64,000 nucleotides of DNA from Actinacidiphila acidipaludis. GTDB lineage: Bacteria > Actinomycetota > Actinomycetes > Streptomycetales > Streptomycetaceae. This document shows positions 32,916 through 40,911 of this stretch, piece by piece (within the stretch, counting starts at the first letter, position 1; every line of letters starts with the position of its first letter). Position numbers and translations under genes: made by a program. The stretch is from contig NZ_JAINZZ010000007.1 of the NCBI RefSeq assembly GCF_019890725.1, forward strand, positions 184,253-248,252. Reading direction: 5' to 3'. The notes under the pieces were generated by a model. The model was not told where the DNA came from and did not search any database. It saw only the letters and a list, made by a program, of their open reading frames with translations.

Positions 32916-33797
32916 TCAGGAGGGGCGGTCGTCCCCGGGCGGGGCGAACGCGGCCGGGGCGGCGAACGCCGCGCGGCGGGTGGCGCGGCGCAGGGCGCGG
33001 AGGATCGGCGGGCCGAGGGTGAAGGCGAGCACGGCCGTGAGCACGGCCCGCGGCAGGTCCCAGCCCATGGACGTGGTGAGGCAGTAGGCGGCGAACCGGG
33101 CCAGGTCGGTGGCGAGCGGGGCGTGCGGGTCGTAGGCGATGTCCGAGGCCAGGCCGCCGATGTAGGGCCAGCCCTGGAGGTTCATCACGGTGCCGTAGGC
33201 CACCGCCGACACGGCCCCGTACACCGCGAGCAGCGCGAGTTCGGCGCGTCCGCGCAGGGTCCGCGCGCCCGGCAGCAGGCCGGCGCCCATGGTCACCCAG
33301 CCCATCGCCAGCATCTGGAACGGCATCCACGGACCGACGCCGCCGGTGAGCAGCGCCGACGCGAACATGGTCAGCGAGCCCAGGGTGAAGCCGAAGCCGG
33401 GGCCGAGCACCCGCCCGGACAGCACCATGAGGAAGAACATCGGCTCGATGCCCGCCGTGCCCGCGCCGAGCGGGCGCAGGGCCGCCCCGGCCGCGGCCAG
33501 CATGCCGAGCATCGCGACGGCCTTGGCGTCCATGCCGGTGTCCGCGATGGTCGCGATGACGACGGCGACCAGCAGCGGCAGCAGCGCGGCGAACAGCCAG
33601 GGCGCGTCGGTGCTGTGCGCGGCCACCGACGAGCCGTGCGCCGCCAGCAGCGGCCAGCAGAAGGCGCCCACGCCGATCAGTGAGACGAGGGCCAGCGCCG
33701 CCACCGAGCGCGGCCCCAGCCGCACCGGCGCCGCGACGTCCCGCGGCCCGGCCGCTGCCGTGCCCGGGGCGGCGGCGGGCCCGCCGTCCCGGCTCAT
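32916..33797 (-). CDS. ECF transporter S component (substrate-binding membrane subunit)
   Basis: A 293-residue membrane protein with about six to seven hydrophobic segments, last gene of a five-gene ECF-type vitamin/metal transporter operon. Marks of actinobacterial S components are LVSLIGVGAFCWPLL, GTAGIEPMFFLMVLSGRVLGPGFGFTLGSLTMFASALLTGGVGPWMPFQMLAMGWVTMGAGLLPG and AVAYGTVMNLQGWPY. S components capture the vitamin or cation and dock on EcfT. Start ATG 33797 overlaps the stop of the ATPase gene as ATGA. The substrate is not stated by sequence; the conserved ALLTGGVGPW region is shared with cobalamin and thiamine-type S components of this lineage by my recollection only. Confidence 0.85.
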   Translation of the reverse strand: MSRDGGPAAAPGTAAAGPRDVAAPVRLGPRSVAALALVSLIGVGAFCWPLLAAHGSSVAAHSTDAPWLFAALLPLLVAVVIATIADTGMDAKAVAMLGMLAAAGAALRPLGAGTAGIEPMFFLMVLSGRVLGPGFGFTLGSLTMFASALLTGGVGPWMPFQMLAMGWVTMGAGLLPGARTLRGRAELALLAVYGAVSAVAYGTVMNLQGWPYIGGLASDIAYDPHAPLATDLARFAAYCLTTSMGWDLPRAVLTAVLAFTLGPPILRALRRATRRAAFAAPAAFAPPGDDRPS

Positions 33798-35407
33798 GAC
33801 GCCGGCTCCAGGGCCTTCGCCACCTGGCTCACGGTCAGCCAGGGGGCCGGCGCGAGGATCTTCGCCACCTGCGGGGCGAACGCGGGGGAGGAGACCACGA
33901 CTTCGGTCGCCGGGCCGTCGGCCACCACCTCGCCGTCGGCCAGGATGACGACACGGTGGGCGAGTTCGGCGGCCAGCTCGACGTCGTGCGTGGCCAGCAC
34001 GATGGCGTGCCCGTCCGCGGCCAGCTCCCGCAACTGCGTCACCAGGCGGGACTTGGCCGCGTAGTCCAGACCGCGGGTGGGCTCGTCGAGGAGCAGCACG
34101 GGCGGCCGGGCGGTCAGCACGACCGCCAGGGCCAGGGCGAGCCGCTGGCCCTCGGACAGGTCGCGGGGGTGCGCGTCGTCCGGAACGCCGGGCAGCAGCC
34201 CGGCCACCAGGGCCCGGCAGGTGCCCGGCGCGGCGCCCGCGTCGCCGTCGGCGGCCGCGCACTCGGCGGTGACGGTGTCGGCGTAGAGCAGGTCCCGCGG
34301 CTCCTGCGGGACCAGGCCCACGCGGCGCACCAGTTCGGCCGGCCGGGTGCGGTGCGGGACCGCGCCGCCGGTCTCGACGGTGCCGCCCGATGGGTTATGG
34401 AGGCCCACCAGCGTCGACAGCAGTGTGGACTTGCCCGCGCCGTTGCGGCCCATCAGCGCGACGGTCTCCCCGGCACGCACCGTCAGGTCCACCCCGCGCA
34501 GCACCTCCGCGCGGCCGCGGCGCACCACCAGCCGCTGGGCGCGGACGAGGGGCTCGGGGTCGGGCGCGGCGGCGGGCGGTGGCGGCGCGCACGCCGCGAG
34601 CCGCTCGCGCAGCGCGCCCGCGCGGCGGCGGGCGTCGCGCACCGACAGCGGCAGCGGCGACCAGCCCGCGAGCCGGCCGAGGCCGACCACCGGCGGGTGG
34701 ACCGGCGAGACGGCCATCATCTCCGCGGGTGTCCCGGTGACCGGGGGGACGCCGGGCGCGGCCATGAGCACGACCTGGTCGGCGTACTGCACCACCCGCT
34801 CCAGGCGGTGCTCGGCCATCAGCACGGTGGTGCCGAGGTCGTGGACGAGCCGCTGGAGGACCGCCAGCACCTCCTCGGCGGCGCCCGGGTCCAGCGCGGA
34901 GGTCGGTTCGTCCAGCACCAGCACCCGGGGGTGCACGGTCAGCACCGAGCCGATCGCGACCCGCTGCTGCTGACCGCCGGACAGCGAGGCGGTGGGTCGG
35001 TCCCGCAGCTCGGTCAGGCCCAGCAGGTCCAGGGTCTCCTCGACCCGGCGGCGCATCGTCTCCGGCGGCACCCCGAGCGACTCCATGCCGTAGGCGAGTT
35101 CGTCCTCGACGGTGTCGGTGACGAAGTGCGACAGCGGGTCCTGGCCCACCGTGCCGACCACGTCGGCGAGTTCGCGGGGCCGGTGGGTGCGGGTGTCGCG
35201 TCCGGCCACGGTGACGCGGCCGCGCAGCAGGCCGCCGGTGAAGTGCGGGACCAGGCCGCTCACCGCGCCCAGCAGCGTCGACTTGCCCACCCCGGAGGGG
35301 CCGACCACCAGGCACAACTCGCCTTCGGGGATGTCGAGTCCGACGCCCCGGACGGCGGGCTCGGCGGCGCCCTCGTAGGTCACCGACACGTCCTCGAAGC
35401 GGATCAC
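33794..35407 (-). CDS. ECF transporter double ATP-binding subunit (EcfA1-EcfA2 fusion)
   Basis: A 537-residue protein with two fused ABC ATPase domains that energise the ECF importer. Domain 1: Walker A GPSGVGKST (about residues 38-46), Q-loop VGQDPLSHFV, signature LSGGQQQRV, Walker B VLVLDEPTSALD, switch His in MAEHRLERV. Domain 2: Walker A GRNGAGKST, signature degenerate LSEGQRLAL, Walker B VLLLDEPTRGLD, switch His in ATHDVELAAELA. Energy coupling factors need two such domains, here in one chain. GTG at 35407 follows AAGGAGG and overlaps the EcfT stop as GTGA. It is flanked by EcfT and the S component with 4-nt overlaps on both sides. Confidence 0.95.
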   Translation of the reverse strand: MIRFEDVSVTYEGAAEPAVRGVGLDIPEGELCLVVGPSGVGKSTLLGAVSGLVPHFTGGLLRGRVTVAGRDTRTHRPRELADVVGTVGQDPLSHFVTDTVEDELAYGMESLGVPPETMRRRVEETLDLLGLTELRDRPTASLSGGQQQRVAIGSVLTVHPRVLVLDEPTSALDPGAAEEVLAVLQRLVHDLGTTVLMAEHRLERVVQYADQVVLMAAPGVPPVTGTPAEMMAVSPVHPPVVGLGRLAGWSPLPLSVRDARRRAGALRERLAACAPPPPAAAPDPEPLVRAQRLVVRRGRAEVLRGVDLTVRAGETVALMGRNGAGKSTLLSTLVGLHNPSGGTVETGGAVPHRTRPAELVRRVGLVPQEPRDLLYADTVTAECAAADGDAGAAPGTCRALVAGLLPGVPDDAHPRDLSEGQRLALALAVVLTARPPVLLLDEPTRGLDYAAKSRLVTQLRELAADGHAIVLATHDVELAAELAHRVVILADGEVVADGPATEVVVSSPAFAPQVAKILAPAPWLTVSQVAKALEPAS

Positions 35408-36660
35408 CGCACGTCCTCCTTCGCGGGGGCCCGGCCCACCGCGGGCGCCGGGGCCACGAACGCCGGGAGCAGGCCCAGCAGCAGGCTCGCGGCCGGCCAC
35501 AGCGGGAGCGTGGGCGCGGTCAGCGGGAAGGCGGGCGGGTCGAGAGCCGCCGGGTCGTACCCGGTGGCCGCGATCATCAGCGCCGCGACAGCCGCACCCG
35601 ACCCGGCGACCAGCCACGCGCGGGCGCCCCAGCGGTCGGGACGGTACCGGGTGCGCACCGAACGGCGGCCGCCGAGCCGCAGCCCGGCCATCGCGGCGGC
35701 CAGCCCGATCAGCAGCACGGGCAGGCCGTAGCGGCCGCCGCTCGCCGACAGCAGCGCGTAGGTCCCGGCGCACACGCCCAGCAGGCCGCCCAGGGTGAGG
35801 GCGGCGGTGGCCCGCCGCACACCGGCCGGCACCGCCGCGGTGCGGCCGTAGCCCCGGGCGTCCATGGCGGCGGCCAGCGCCACCGACCGTTCCAGCGCGC
35901 CCTCCAGCACCGGCAGCCCGACCTGCAGCAGGGCGCGCACCCCGCGGTCCTCGCGGCCCCGCAGCCGCCGCGCGGCCCGCAACCGGGCGACGTCGGCGAC
36001 GAGATGGGGCGCGAACGTCATCGCGACGACGACGGCGACCCCGGCCTCGTACAGGGCGCCGGGCAGCGACTTGAGCAGCCGCGCCGGGTTGGCGAGGGCG
36101 TTGGCCGCGCCCACGCAGACCAGCAGCGTCGCCAGTTTCATCCCGTCGCGCAGCGCGAACACCAGCCCCTCCGCGGTCACCCGGCCGCCGATCCGCACTC
36201 CCTGCGCCCAGTGCGGCAGCGGCACCTGCGGCAGCGTCACGACCACGTGCGTACCCGGGATCGGGGAGCCGAGCAGCACGGCGAACACCAGGCGGATGAC
36301 GAGCACGGCCAGTCCCAGGCGCAGGAACGCTCCGTAGGAGCGGGCCCAGGGCGCGTCCGTGCGGCGCGCGGCCACCACGTAGCCGGCGACCGCCACGACG
36401 AGGGCCAGCAGCAGCATGTTCGTGGTCCGGGAGGCCGCGGTCGCCAGGCCGAGCGCCCACACCCACCACGCCCCGGCGTGCACGGCGTTGGCGCGTCCGG
36501 CTTGCGGTGCCCGCCACCAGGCGCGTGCCCGGCCGGGCGCCGCGGGAGCGCCCGCCGTACCGGGGAGGCCGGCCGCCGCGTCCGCCGTGCGGCGGGCCGC
36601 GGTCGGGTCCGCCCGGCCGGAGGTGCGGGGGGTGCGCCGGGGGAAGGGGAGGGCGGTCAT
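35404..36660 (-). CDS. ECF transporter transmembrane subunit (EcfT/CbiQ)
   Basis: A 418-residue EcfT. About eight hydrophobic segments surround two coupling helices. The two Ala-Arg-Gly-type motifs that bind the ATPases are around RLRAARRLRGREDRG and MDARGYGRTAAVP, in the conserved order. VVVAMTFAPHLVADVARLRAARR and VLEGALERSVALAAAMDARGYG are family landmarks. There is an extra N-terminal Ala/Pro/Arg-rich about 60 residues and a longer C-terminal membrane part than in usual EcfT, suggesting added helices. Start ATG 36660 overlaps the stop of the SCO2322-family gene as ATGA. It scaffolds the S component and double ATPase encoded downstream. Confidence 0.92.
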   Translation of the reverse strand: MTALPFPRRTPRTSGRADPTAARRTADAAAGLPGTAGAPAAPGRARAWWRAPQAGRANAVHAGAWWVWALGLATAASRTTNMLLLALVVAVAGYVVAARRTDAPWARSYGAFLRLGLAVLVIRLVFAVLLGSPIPGTHVVVTLPQVPLPHWAQGVRIGGRVTAEGLVFALRDGMKLATLLVCVGAANALANPARLLKSLPGALYEAGVAVVVAMTFAPHLVADVARLRAARRLRGREDRGVRALLQVGLPVLEGALERSVALAAAMDARGYGRTAAVPAGVRRATAALTLGGLLGVCAGTYALLSASGGRYGLPVLLIGLAAAMAGLRLGGRRSVRTRYRPDRWGARAWLVAGSGAAVAALMIAATGYDPAALDPPAFPLTAPTLPLWPAASLLLGLLPAFVAPAPAVGRAPAKEDVR

Positions 36661-37304
36661 GGCCGGCCGCGGCGGCGCCGGGCCTGCCAGACGGCGGCGC
36701 CCCCGAGGACGGCGACGGCGGCGATGCCCGCGTACAGGCCGGCGGACGGGCCGCCGCCGTGGTGGGCGGCGGGCCGGGGCGCCGCGCCGGACGCCACCGT
36801 CTCGCCGCACCCGGTGCTCGGATAGCCGGCGATGGCGCAGAGGATGCCGGCCGAGTCGTAGCGCAGCGGGCGGGCGACGGCGGCGACGGCGTCCGCGGAG
36901 GACGCGTCCGCGGGAATGCGGGCGCAGGCGGTGCGCTGCCGCGGCGGCGTCGCCCCGCCGGGGGCGTCGGAGGCGGTGCCCGGGTCGAGCACCAGGGCCA
37001 CCCGCTTGCTGCCCTTCACCGCCGGGGTGCCCGCGCAGATGGCCGCGAATCCGGCCGCGCCGCGCGGCTGGACGGCCTTGTCCGCGGCGTCGCGGCTGAC
37101 GGCGAAGCGCCAGCCCTCGACGTCGCCGTCGGCGGGTATGTGCATCGCGGGACCGGTCTGGGCGTACGTCCAACTGCCGTGCGAGCGCAGCCAGTACGAC
37201 CAGTAGCGGTATCCGGTGGCCTGCGCGGGCGCGGCCGCGGCCAGCAGCACGCCGAGTGCGGCGACCGCCGCGGCGAGCGCCGGGACCGTGGTGCGCCGGC
37301 GCAT
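36657..37304 (-). CDS. SCO2322 family secreted, membrane-anchored protein
   Basis: A 215-residue extracytoplasmic protein of the SCO2322 family. A signal peptide (residues about 1-31, ending AQA) is followed by TGYRYWSYWLRSHGSWTYAQTGPAMHIPADGDVEGWRFAVS, the family signature, and a domain with four cysteines (ICAGTP, TACARIP, GILCAIAGYPSTGCGET) likely forming disulfides. A C-terminal helix (about 187-205, LYAGIAAVAVLGGAAVWQ) with a basic tail anchors it. It overlaps the toroid protein gene (TGATG) and EcfT (ATGA), so it should act with the ECF transporter, perhaps as an outside substrate-capturing partner. That role is an inference. Confidence 0.87.
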   Translation of the reverse strand: MRRRTTVPALAAAVAALGVLLAAAAPAQATGYRYWSYWLRSHGSWTYAQTGPAMHIPADGDVEGWRFAVSRDAADKAVQPRGAAGFAAICAGTPAVKGSKRVALVLDPGTASDAPGGATPPRQRTACARIPADASSADAVAAVARPLRYDSAGILCAIAGYPSTGCGETVASGAAPRPAAHHGGGPSAGLYAGIAAVAVLGGAAVWQARRRRGRP

Positions 37305-38548
37305 CAGAGCTGCCGCCGCTTCCGGGTGCTGAGCAGGATGCCGAAGCCGACGCTGGCGACGAAGACCACGGCGACGATGATCCAGGTGGTCGCACCCGAA
37401 CCGCCGCTCTTGTGGTGGTCCTTCGGGGCGGTGGAGGACGACGGCGTCGCCGGGGCCGACGCGGCGGCCGGGGCGGGGCCGAGGTTGGTGAGCTGCTGCA
37501 CCAGGTCCGCGCCGCCCGCGTGCCGCGGGTCGGCGCCGGTGGCGTGGGCGGCGAGGACGAGCTGCGCGAGGGCCGCGGGGTTGCCGTGCGCCCAGGCCGC
37601 GGAGTTGGCGGCCAGCCACGTCCAGGTGGCCTTGGCGGCGGACTGCTGCCCGCCGGCCGCGAGGGCGACGACCGCGTCGGCGGTGGTGCCGTAGTCGGGG
37701 GTCGGCTTGTCCGCGCCGGGGGTGACCGCGGTGAGGTGGTGGCCGCCCGCGGTGAGCTGGGCGGTCAGCCACGCGGCACCGGCCGTGCCGGACGCTTTGG
37801 GCGTCAGCGCGGTGTACGGGTCGGCGCCCGAGCCGGAGCAGGCGGGCGCGGTGGCGGGGGCGTCGGCACCGGGGGCGGCCACCACGAAGGAGGCGCCCTG
37901 CGAGGCGCGCACGGCGTCGGCGGTGGCCTTGGCGTTGACCGCCCGCTTGCCGTTCATCGGGTAGGTGAACGCGCCGCGGTCGGCGGTCTTCGCCGAGCAG
38001 CCCGACTGGAAGCCGTGCAGGGCGTCGTAGGGGGTCTTGCCGCTCGCCGCGCGGACGGACCGCGGGTCGGTGCCCGCGGCGGCGAACGCGCCGAGCACGA
38101 CGGCCGTGGAGTCCGGGTCGGAGGCGCCCTTGGGGTTGTACGACCAGCCGCCGTCGCTGTTCTGCACCTGCTTCAGCCACGCGGTGGCCTTGCCGACCAC
38201 GGCGCTCTGTCCGCCGAGCGCGGTGAGCGCCTGCACGGCTATGCCGGTCGCGTTGGTGTCCTCCGTCGCGGGCGCGCAGCTCTTGGCGGTGTCGGCCCGG
38301 TAGGAGGCGAAGCCGCCGTCCGCGCACTGCTGGCCGGCCAGCCAGGTGACGGCGCTCGCGGCCGGGGTGACGCCCTCGGTGTGCAGGGCCAGCAGCGCGT
38401 AGGACTGCCGCCACACGCCGTCGTACGTCGGGTCTCCGGAGCCGTACAGCCCGGCCGGGGGCGCGGTGGCGAGCGCCGCGGGCGCCGTCAGGGCGGTGAG
38501 GGCGGTGGCGGCGGCCAGGACGGTCGCGGCGCGGCGGCGCAGGGGCAT
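37304..38548 (-). CDS. secreted, anchored alpha/alpha-toroid protein (squalene-cyclase/transcobalamin-like repeats)
   Basis: A 414-residue protein: signal peptide about 1-33, a prenyltransferase/squalene-oxidase-type toroid (residues about 35-350), a Ser/Pro/Ala linker, and a C-terminal membrane helix (TTWIIVAVVFVASVGFGIL) with tail TRKRRQL. Toroid repeats show QQCADGGFASY, QNSDGGWSYNP and paired helices. Catalytic DxDD or zinc ligands of enzymes are absent. Four cysteines suggest disulfides. The same fold binds cobalamin in intrinsic factor and transcobalamin, and the gene heads the overlapping ECF operon, so a vitamin-binding role is attractive but unproven. The ATG at 38548 begins a clean signal peptide. 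A TAAGGT -10 box is at 38586-38591. Confidence 0.88.
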   Translation of the reverse strand: MPLRRRAATVLAAATALTALTAPAALATAPPAGLYGSGDPTYDGVWRQSYALLALHTEGVTPAASAVTWLAGQQCADGGFASYRADTAKSCAPATEDTNATGIAVQALTALGGQSAVVGKATAWLKQVQNSDGGWSYNPKGASDPDSTAVVLGAFAAAGTDPRSVRAASGKTPYDALHGFQSGCSAKTADRGAFTYPMNGKRAVNAKATADAVRASQGASFVVAAPGADAPATAPACSGSGADPYTALTPKASGTAGAAWLTAQLTAGGHHLTAVTPGADKPTPDYGTTADAVVALAAGGQQSAAKATWTWLAANSAAWAHGNPAALAQLVLAAHATGADPRHAGGADLVQQLTNLGPAPAAASAPATPSSSTAPKDHHKSGGSGATTWIIVAVVFVASVGFGILLSTRKRRQL

Positions 38549-38585
38549 GAGGGTGCGGGCCTTTCCGGGTTGGGGGAAGGGCCTC

Positions 38586-38591
38586 ACCTTA
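38586..38591 (-). promoter_or_regulatory. -10 box (TAAGGT) of the ECF operon
   Basis: TAAGGT on the minus strand is 38 nt upstream of the ATG at 38548. Initiation about 7 nt downstream would give a leader of about 31 nt, too short for a riboswitch. Confidence 0.5.
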
Positions 38592-38612
38592 ACGTGCGGG
38601 GCGGACCGCCCA

Positions 38613-38816
38613 TCAGGGGCCGGGCGTGCCGGGGCCGGCCGCCCCGACCTTGATGACCTGCAGGAAGCGGGCCAGGTCCTGGCGGGTTGTCGTCAAAATC
38701 ACCGTGGGGTTGTCGCTCTCCCGCATGAGGACCGCGCCCCCGTTTGCGGTCAGCTCGACGCACTCGCCCTGCTCCTGCGAGTACGTGGACTTCTGCCAAA
38801 TCAGGGGCGCGGTCAT
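38613..38816 (-). CDS. DUF397 domain protein
   Basis: A 67-residue DUF397 protein (IWQKSTYSQEQGECVELTANGGAVLMRESDNPTVILTTTRQDLARFLQVIKVG). In Streptomyces these small proteins are encoded beside Scr1/WhiJ-type helix-turn-helix regulators, many copies per genome, and are thought to modulate them, perhaps as toxin-like partners. Here it begins 12 bp after the regulator stop codon and is clearly co-transcribed. The C-terminus ends GPGTPGP, a loose tail. Complete by length. Confidence 0.94.
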   Translation of the reverse strand: MTAPLIWQKSTYSQEQGECVELTANGGAVLMRESDNPTVILTTTRQDLARFLQVIKVGAAGPGTPGP

Positions 38817-38828
38817 GGCCAGTGCCTT

Positions 38829-39683
38829 TCAGAGGTCTCGGGAGATGGTGTGGATGAAGTCGCGCGACCGGGCGCGATCGAGGGCCACCGCCGCGAGGGT
38901 GTCGTACAGGATGCGGTAGTTGGCCAGGTGCGGGGCCGCGTGCAGGAAGCTGATGCCGTGGGCGGAGTCGATCTGCACCGTGTCGAGCGCCTGCACCGGG
39001 CCGCTGGCGTAGAGCATCGCGTGTCCCGACCCTATGTGGCCGTCGGCCGCGAACGGGATGACGCGGACGCTGATGTGCGGCAGGTGGCTGAGCTCCTGGA
39101 TGTGCTCGAGCTGGGCGCGCGCCACCTTGCCGCCGCCGAACCGCATGCGCAGCGCGGCCTCGTGGACGAGCGCCTCGTAGGGCGGAGCGGCGTCGCGGTA
39201 GAGGACGCCGGAGCGTTCCAGGCGCTGTGCCACCCGGGCCTCCAGCTCGTTCTCCGGCAGCGGCGGGATGGCGTAGCCGAAGACCGTCCGGGTGTAGTCC
39301 TCGGTCTGGAAGACGCCCGGGATGTGGGTGATCTGGATCGTCCGCAGGTGGACGGCGTGGTGTTCCAGCTCGGCCACGTCGAGCAGGGCCGCGGGGACCA
39401 CTCCCCGGTAGGCCTCCCACCAGCCTTTGCGGCCCTGCCCGTTGGCCATGGCCACGAGCGCGTCGATGAGCGCGGTGTCCCCGCATTCGTAGAACGCCGC
39501 GAGGCGCCGTAACCGCTCCTCGCTGACGCCGAGGCGGCCCGCCTCGATGTGACTCACCTTCGCGGGATCGGTGCCGAGCAGCCGCGCGGTGTCGCGGGCG
39601 GTGGTGCCGGCGGCTTCCCGCATTTTCCGCAGCTCCGCACCGAGGCGCTCCTGGCGGGCGGTTGCGGTGCTCCTGAGCGGCAT
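38829..39683 (-). CDS. Scr1/WhiJ-type helix-turn-helix regulator
   Basis: A 284-residue transcriptional regulator with an N-terminal XRE-type helix-turn-helix (residues about 10-65, RQERLGAELRKMREAAGTTARDTARLLGTDPAKVSHIEAGRLGVSEERLRRL) and a C-terminal DUF5753/Scr1-type domain (YRGVVPAALLDVAELEHHAVHLRTIQITHIPGVFQTEDYTRTVF, VARAQLEHIQELSHLPHISVRVIPF). These regulators pair with DUF397 proteins and control differentiation genes in the WhiJ/BldB network; the target here is unknown. ATG at 39683 follows GAAGGGAC. A long inverted repeat at 39820-39854 lies 137 bp upstream and could be its operator. Confidence 0.93.
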   Translation of the reverse strand: MPLRSTATARQERLGAELRKMREAAGTTARDTARLLGTDPAKVSHIEAGRLGVSEERLRRLAAFYECGDTALIDALVAMANGQGRKGWWEAYRGVVPAALLDVAELEHHAVHLRTIQITHIPGVFQTEDYTRTVFGYAIPPLPENELEARVAQRLERSGVLYRDAAPPYEALVHEAALRMRFGGGKVARAQLEHIQELSHLPHISVRVIPFAADGHIGSGHAMLYASGPVQALDTVQIDSAHGISFLHAAPHLANYRILYDTLAAVALDRARSRDFIHTISRDL

Positions 39684-39819
39684 GGTGTCCCTTCTTGATG
39701 CTGTTCCGAGTGTGCCGTTCCGCATCCGCGGGGTCCAGATCGTTTCTGGAAAATTCGGCGACAAGGTTGCAGAGGTGCAGTATTGCCCCATAACGGATTC
39801 CGGTCAGTGCGTTGTGGCA

Positions 39820-39854
39820 CAGTCAACTCCCTTGCACAGTACGGGTGTTGACTG
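39820..39854. promoter_or_regulatory. inverted repeat, candidate operator of the Scr1-type regulator
   Basis: Left arm CAGTCAACTCCC and right arm GGGTGTTGACTG pair at 11 of 12 positions with an 11-bp spacer. The outer halves contain TTGAC in both orientations. It lies 137-171 bp upstream of the regulator start. Confidence 0.45.
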
Positions 39855-39991
39855 GGTCCGGGTGCCACCCGCCGCGGGCGTGTGCGATGGGGCGGGGGAG
39901 GGTCTGTGAGCGTTTGTGTGATGAATGGGGCGGCCGGAAGCGATCAGTGCCGCCCAGGAACGGTCGAGCCCGGGCGGATTCCGGTGACCCC

Positions 39992-40035
39992 CGGGAGCCG
40001 TTCGGGAGCCGTTCGGGAGCCGTCCGGGATCCGTC
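39992..40035. repeat. 11-bp tandem repeat (CGGGAGCCGTT) x 4
   Basis: Two exact copies of CGGGAGCCGTT, then CGGGAGCCGTC and CGGGATCCGTC, end 27 bp before the 3' end of the TetR-family gene. Confidence 0.75.
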
Positions 40036-40061
40036 GGGGGGCGGTTCGCACCCCCTTCCGC

Positions 40062-40652
40062 TCAGCGGTCGAGCAGCCCGCACACCGTACGGATGTCCTC
40101 GGTGACCTGCCCGACCGTGGCGCGGCCGGACAGCCAGGTCACGAGCGCCGCGTGCCAGGTGTGTTCGATCACCCGGACGGCCGATTCCCGGTTGCCGGTC
40201 TCCGCGCCCGGGCCCATCGCGTCGACGATGATCGTCGTGGTCAGCCGGGAGACGGCGTCCACCTCGGCGCTCACCGAGCGGTCGGCGAAGATCACCGCGC
40301 GGACCATCGCGTCGGCCAGCAGCGGTTCGCGCTGCAGTGCCCGGAACGCCCGCAGCAGCGTCTCGGCGACCCGCTCCGAGGGTGCGGTGGCGGCCGGCGG
40401 GCGCTTGCGCAGCGCCTCGTGCAACTGGCCGAGCTGGTCCTGCATGGTGGCCGCCAGCAGGTGGATCTTGGAGGGGAAGTAGCGGTACAGGGTGCCCAGG
40501 GCCACGCCCGAGGACTCCGCGACCTCGCGCATCTGCACCGCGTCGAAGCCGCCGCCGCAGGCCAGCCGGGTGCTGGCGTCCAGGATCCGGCGCCGGCGCG
40601 CCTCCTGCCGCTCGGTCAGCGGAAGGGGCGACGGCTTGGGGTCCGTGCTCAT
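40062..40652 (-). CDS. KstR-like TetR family regulator
   Basis: A 196-residue TetR-family repressor. The DNA-binding domain is TERQEARRRRILDASTRLACGGGFDAVQMREVAESSGVALGTLYRYFPSKIHLLAATM (residues about 13-70), almost as in KstR proteins that control steroid and lipid catabolism in actinobacteria. The ligand domain (ERVAETLLRAFRALQREPLLADAMVRAVIFADRSV, AVRVIEHTWHAALVTWLSGRA) also matches. A perfect TNNAACNNGTTNNA site, the KstR consensus, lies at 40845-40858 between it and the divergent glycosyltransferase operon. ATG at 40652 follows GATGGGAC; the ATG at 40661 is an alternative. It probably represses itself and the operon; ligand unknown. Confidence 0.9.
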   Translation of the reverse strand: MSTDPKPSPLPLTERQEARRRRILDASTRLACGGGFDAVQMREVAESSGVALGTLYRYFPSKIHLLAATMQDQLGQLHEALRKRPPAATAPSERVAETLLRAFRALQREPLLADAMVRAVIFADRSVSAEVDAVSRLTTTIIVDAMGPGAETGNRESAVRVIEHTWHAALVTWLSGRATVGQVTEDIRTVCGLLDR

Positions 40653-40844
40653 GTGTCCCATCGGGTGCCGTCCGTCCGCCGTCGTTCGCCGTTCACCGGG
40701 TGTGCGGCGTGCGGCCGCCCGCCGCGCGCCCCCCGGCCCGCCCTGCGTGCATGATGGCAGGCGGGCGCCGTGGTGCGAATCACCCGGTGCGCGGCTCCGG
40801 TGCCGCGCGTGGCCGGGTAGATTCACGGCCTGTACCCTCAAGTC

Positions 40845-40858
40845 TGAAACTTGTTCTA
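40845..40858. promoter_or_regulatory. KstR-type operator (TGAAACTTGTTCTA)
   Basis: The site fits TNNAACNNGTTNNA at every fixed position and sits in a wider TCT...AGA dyad. It lies 54 bp upstream of the glycosyltransferase GTG and 193 bp upstream of the KstR-like gene start, in the divergent promoter region. Confidence 0.7.
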
Positions 40859-40911
40859 GATTAGCGCGACCGGTTACGCTCCGGCTCAATCGCAGGGAGA
40901 AGGGGGCCGGA

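Larger units (their letters stand above)
39684..40061. other. 378-bp intergenic region upstream of the Scr1-type regulator
   Basis: No gene is seen. It contains the regulator promoter, a 12-bp-armed inverted repeat (39820-39854) and a four-copy 11-bp tandem repeat (39992-40035) next to the end of the TetR gene. Local composition around 39730-39850 is clearly less GC-rich than the genes. Confidence 0.7.

Noticed and set aside
38549..38612. A cobalamin riboswitch before the ECF operon
   Set aside because: Only 64 bp separate the toroid gene start from the DUF397 stop, and the predicted leader is about 31 nt, too short for such a riboswitch.
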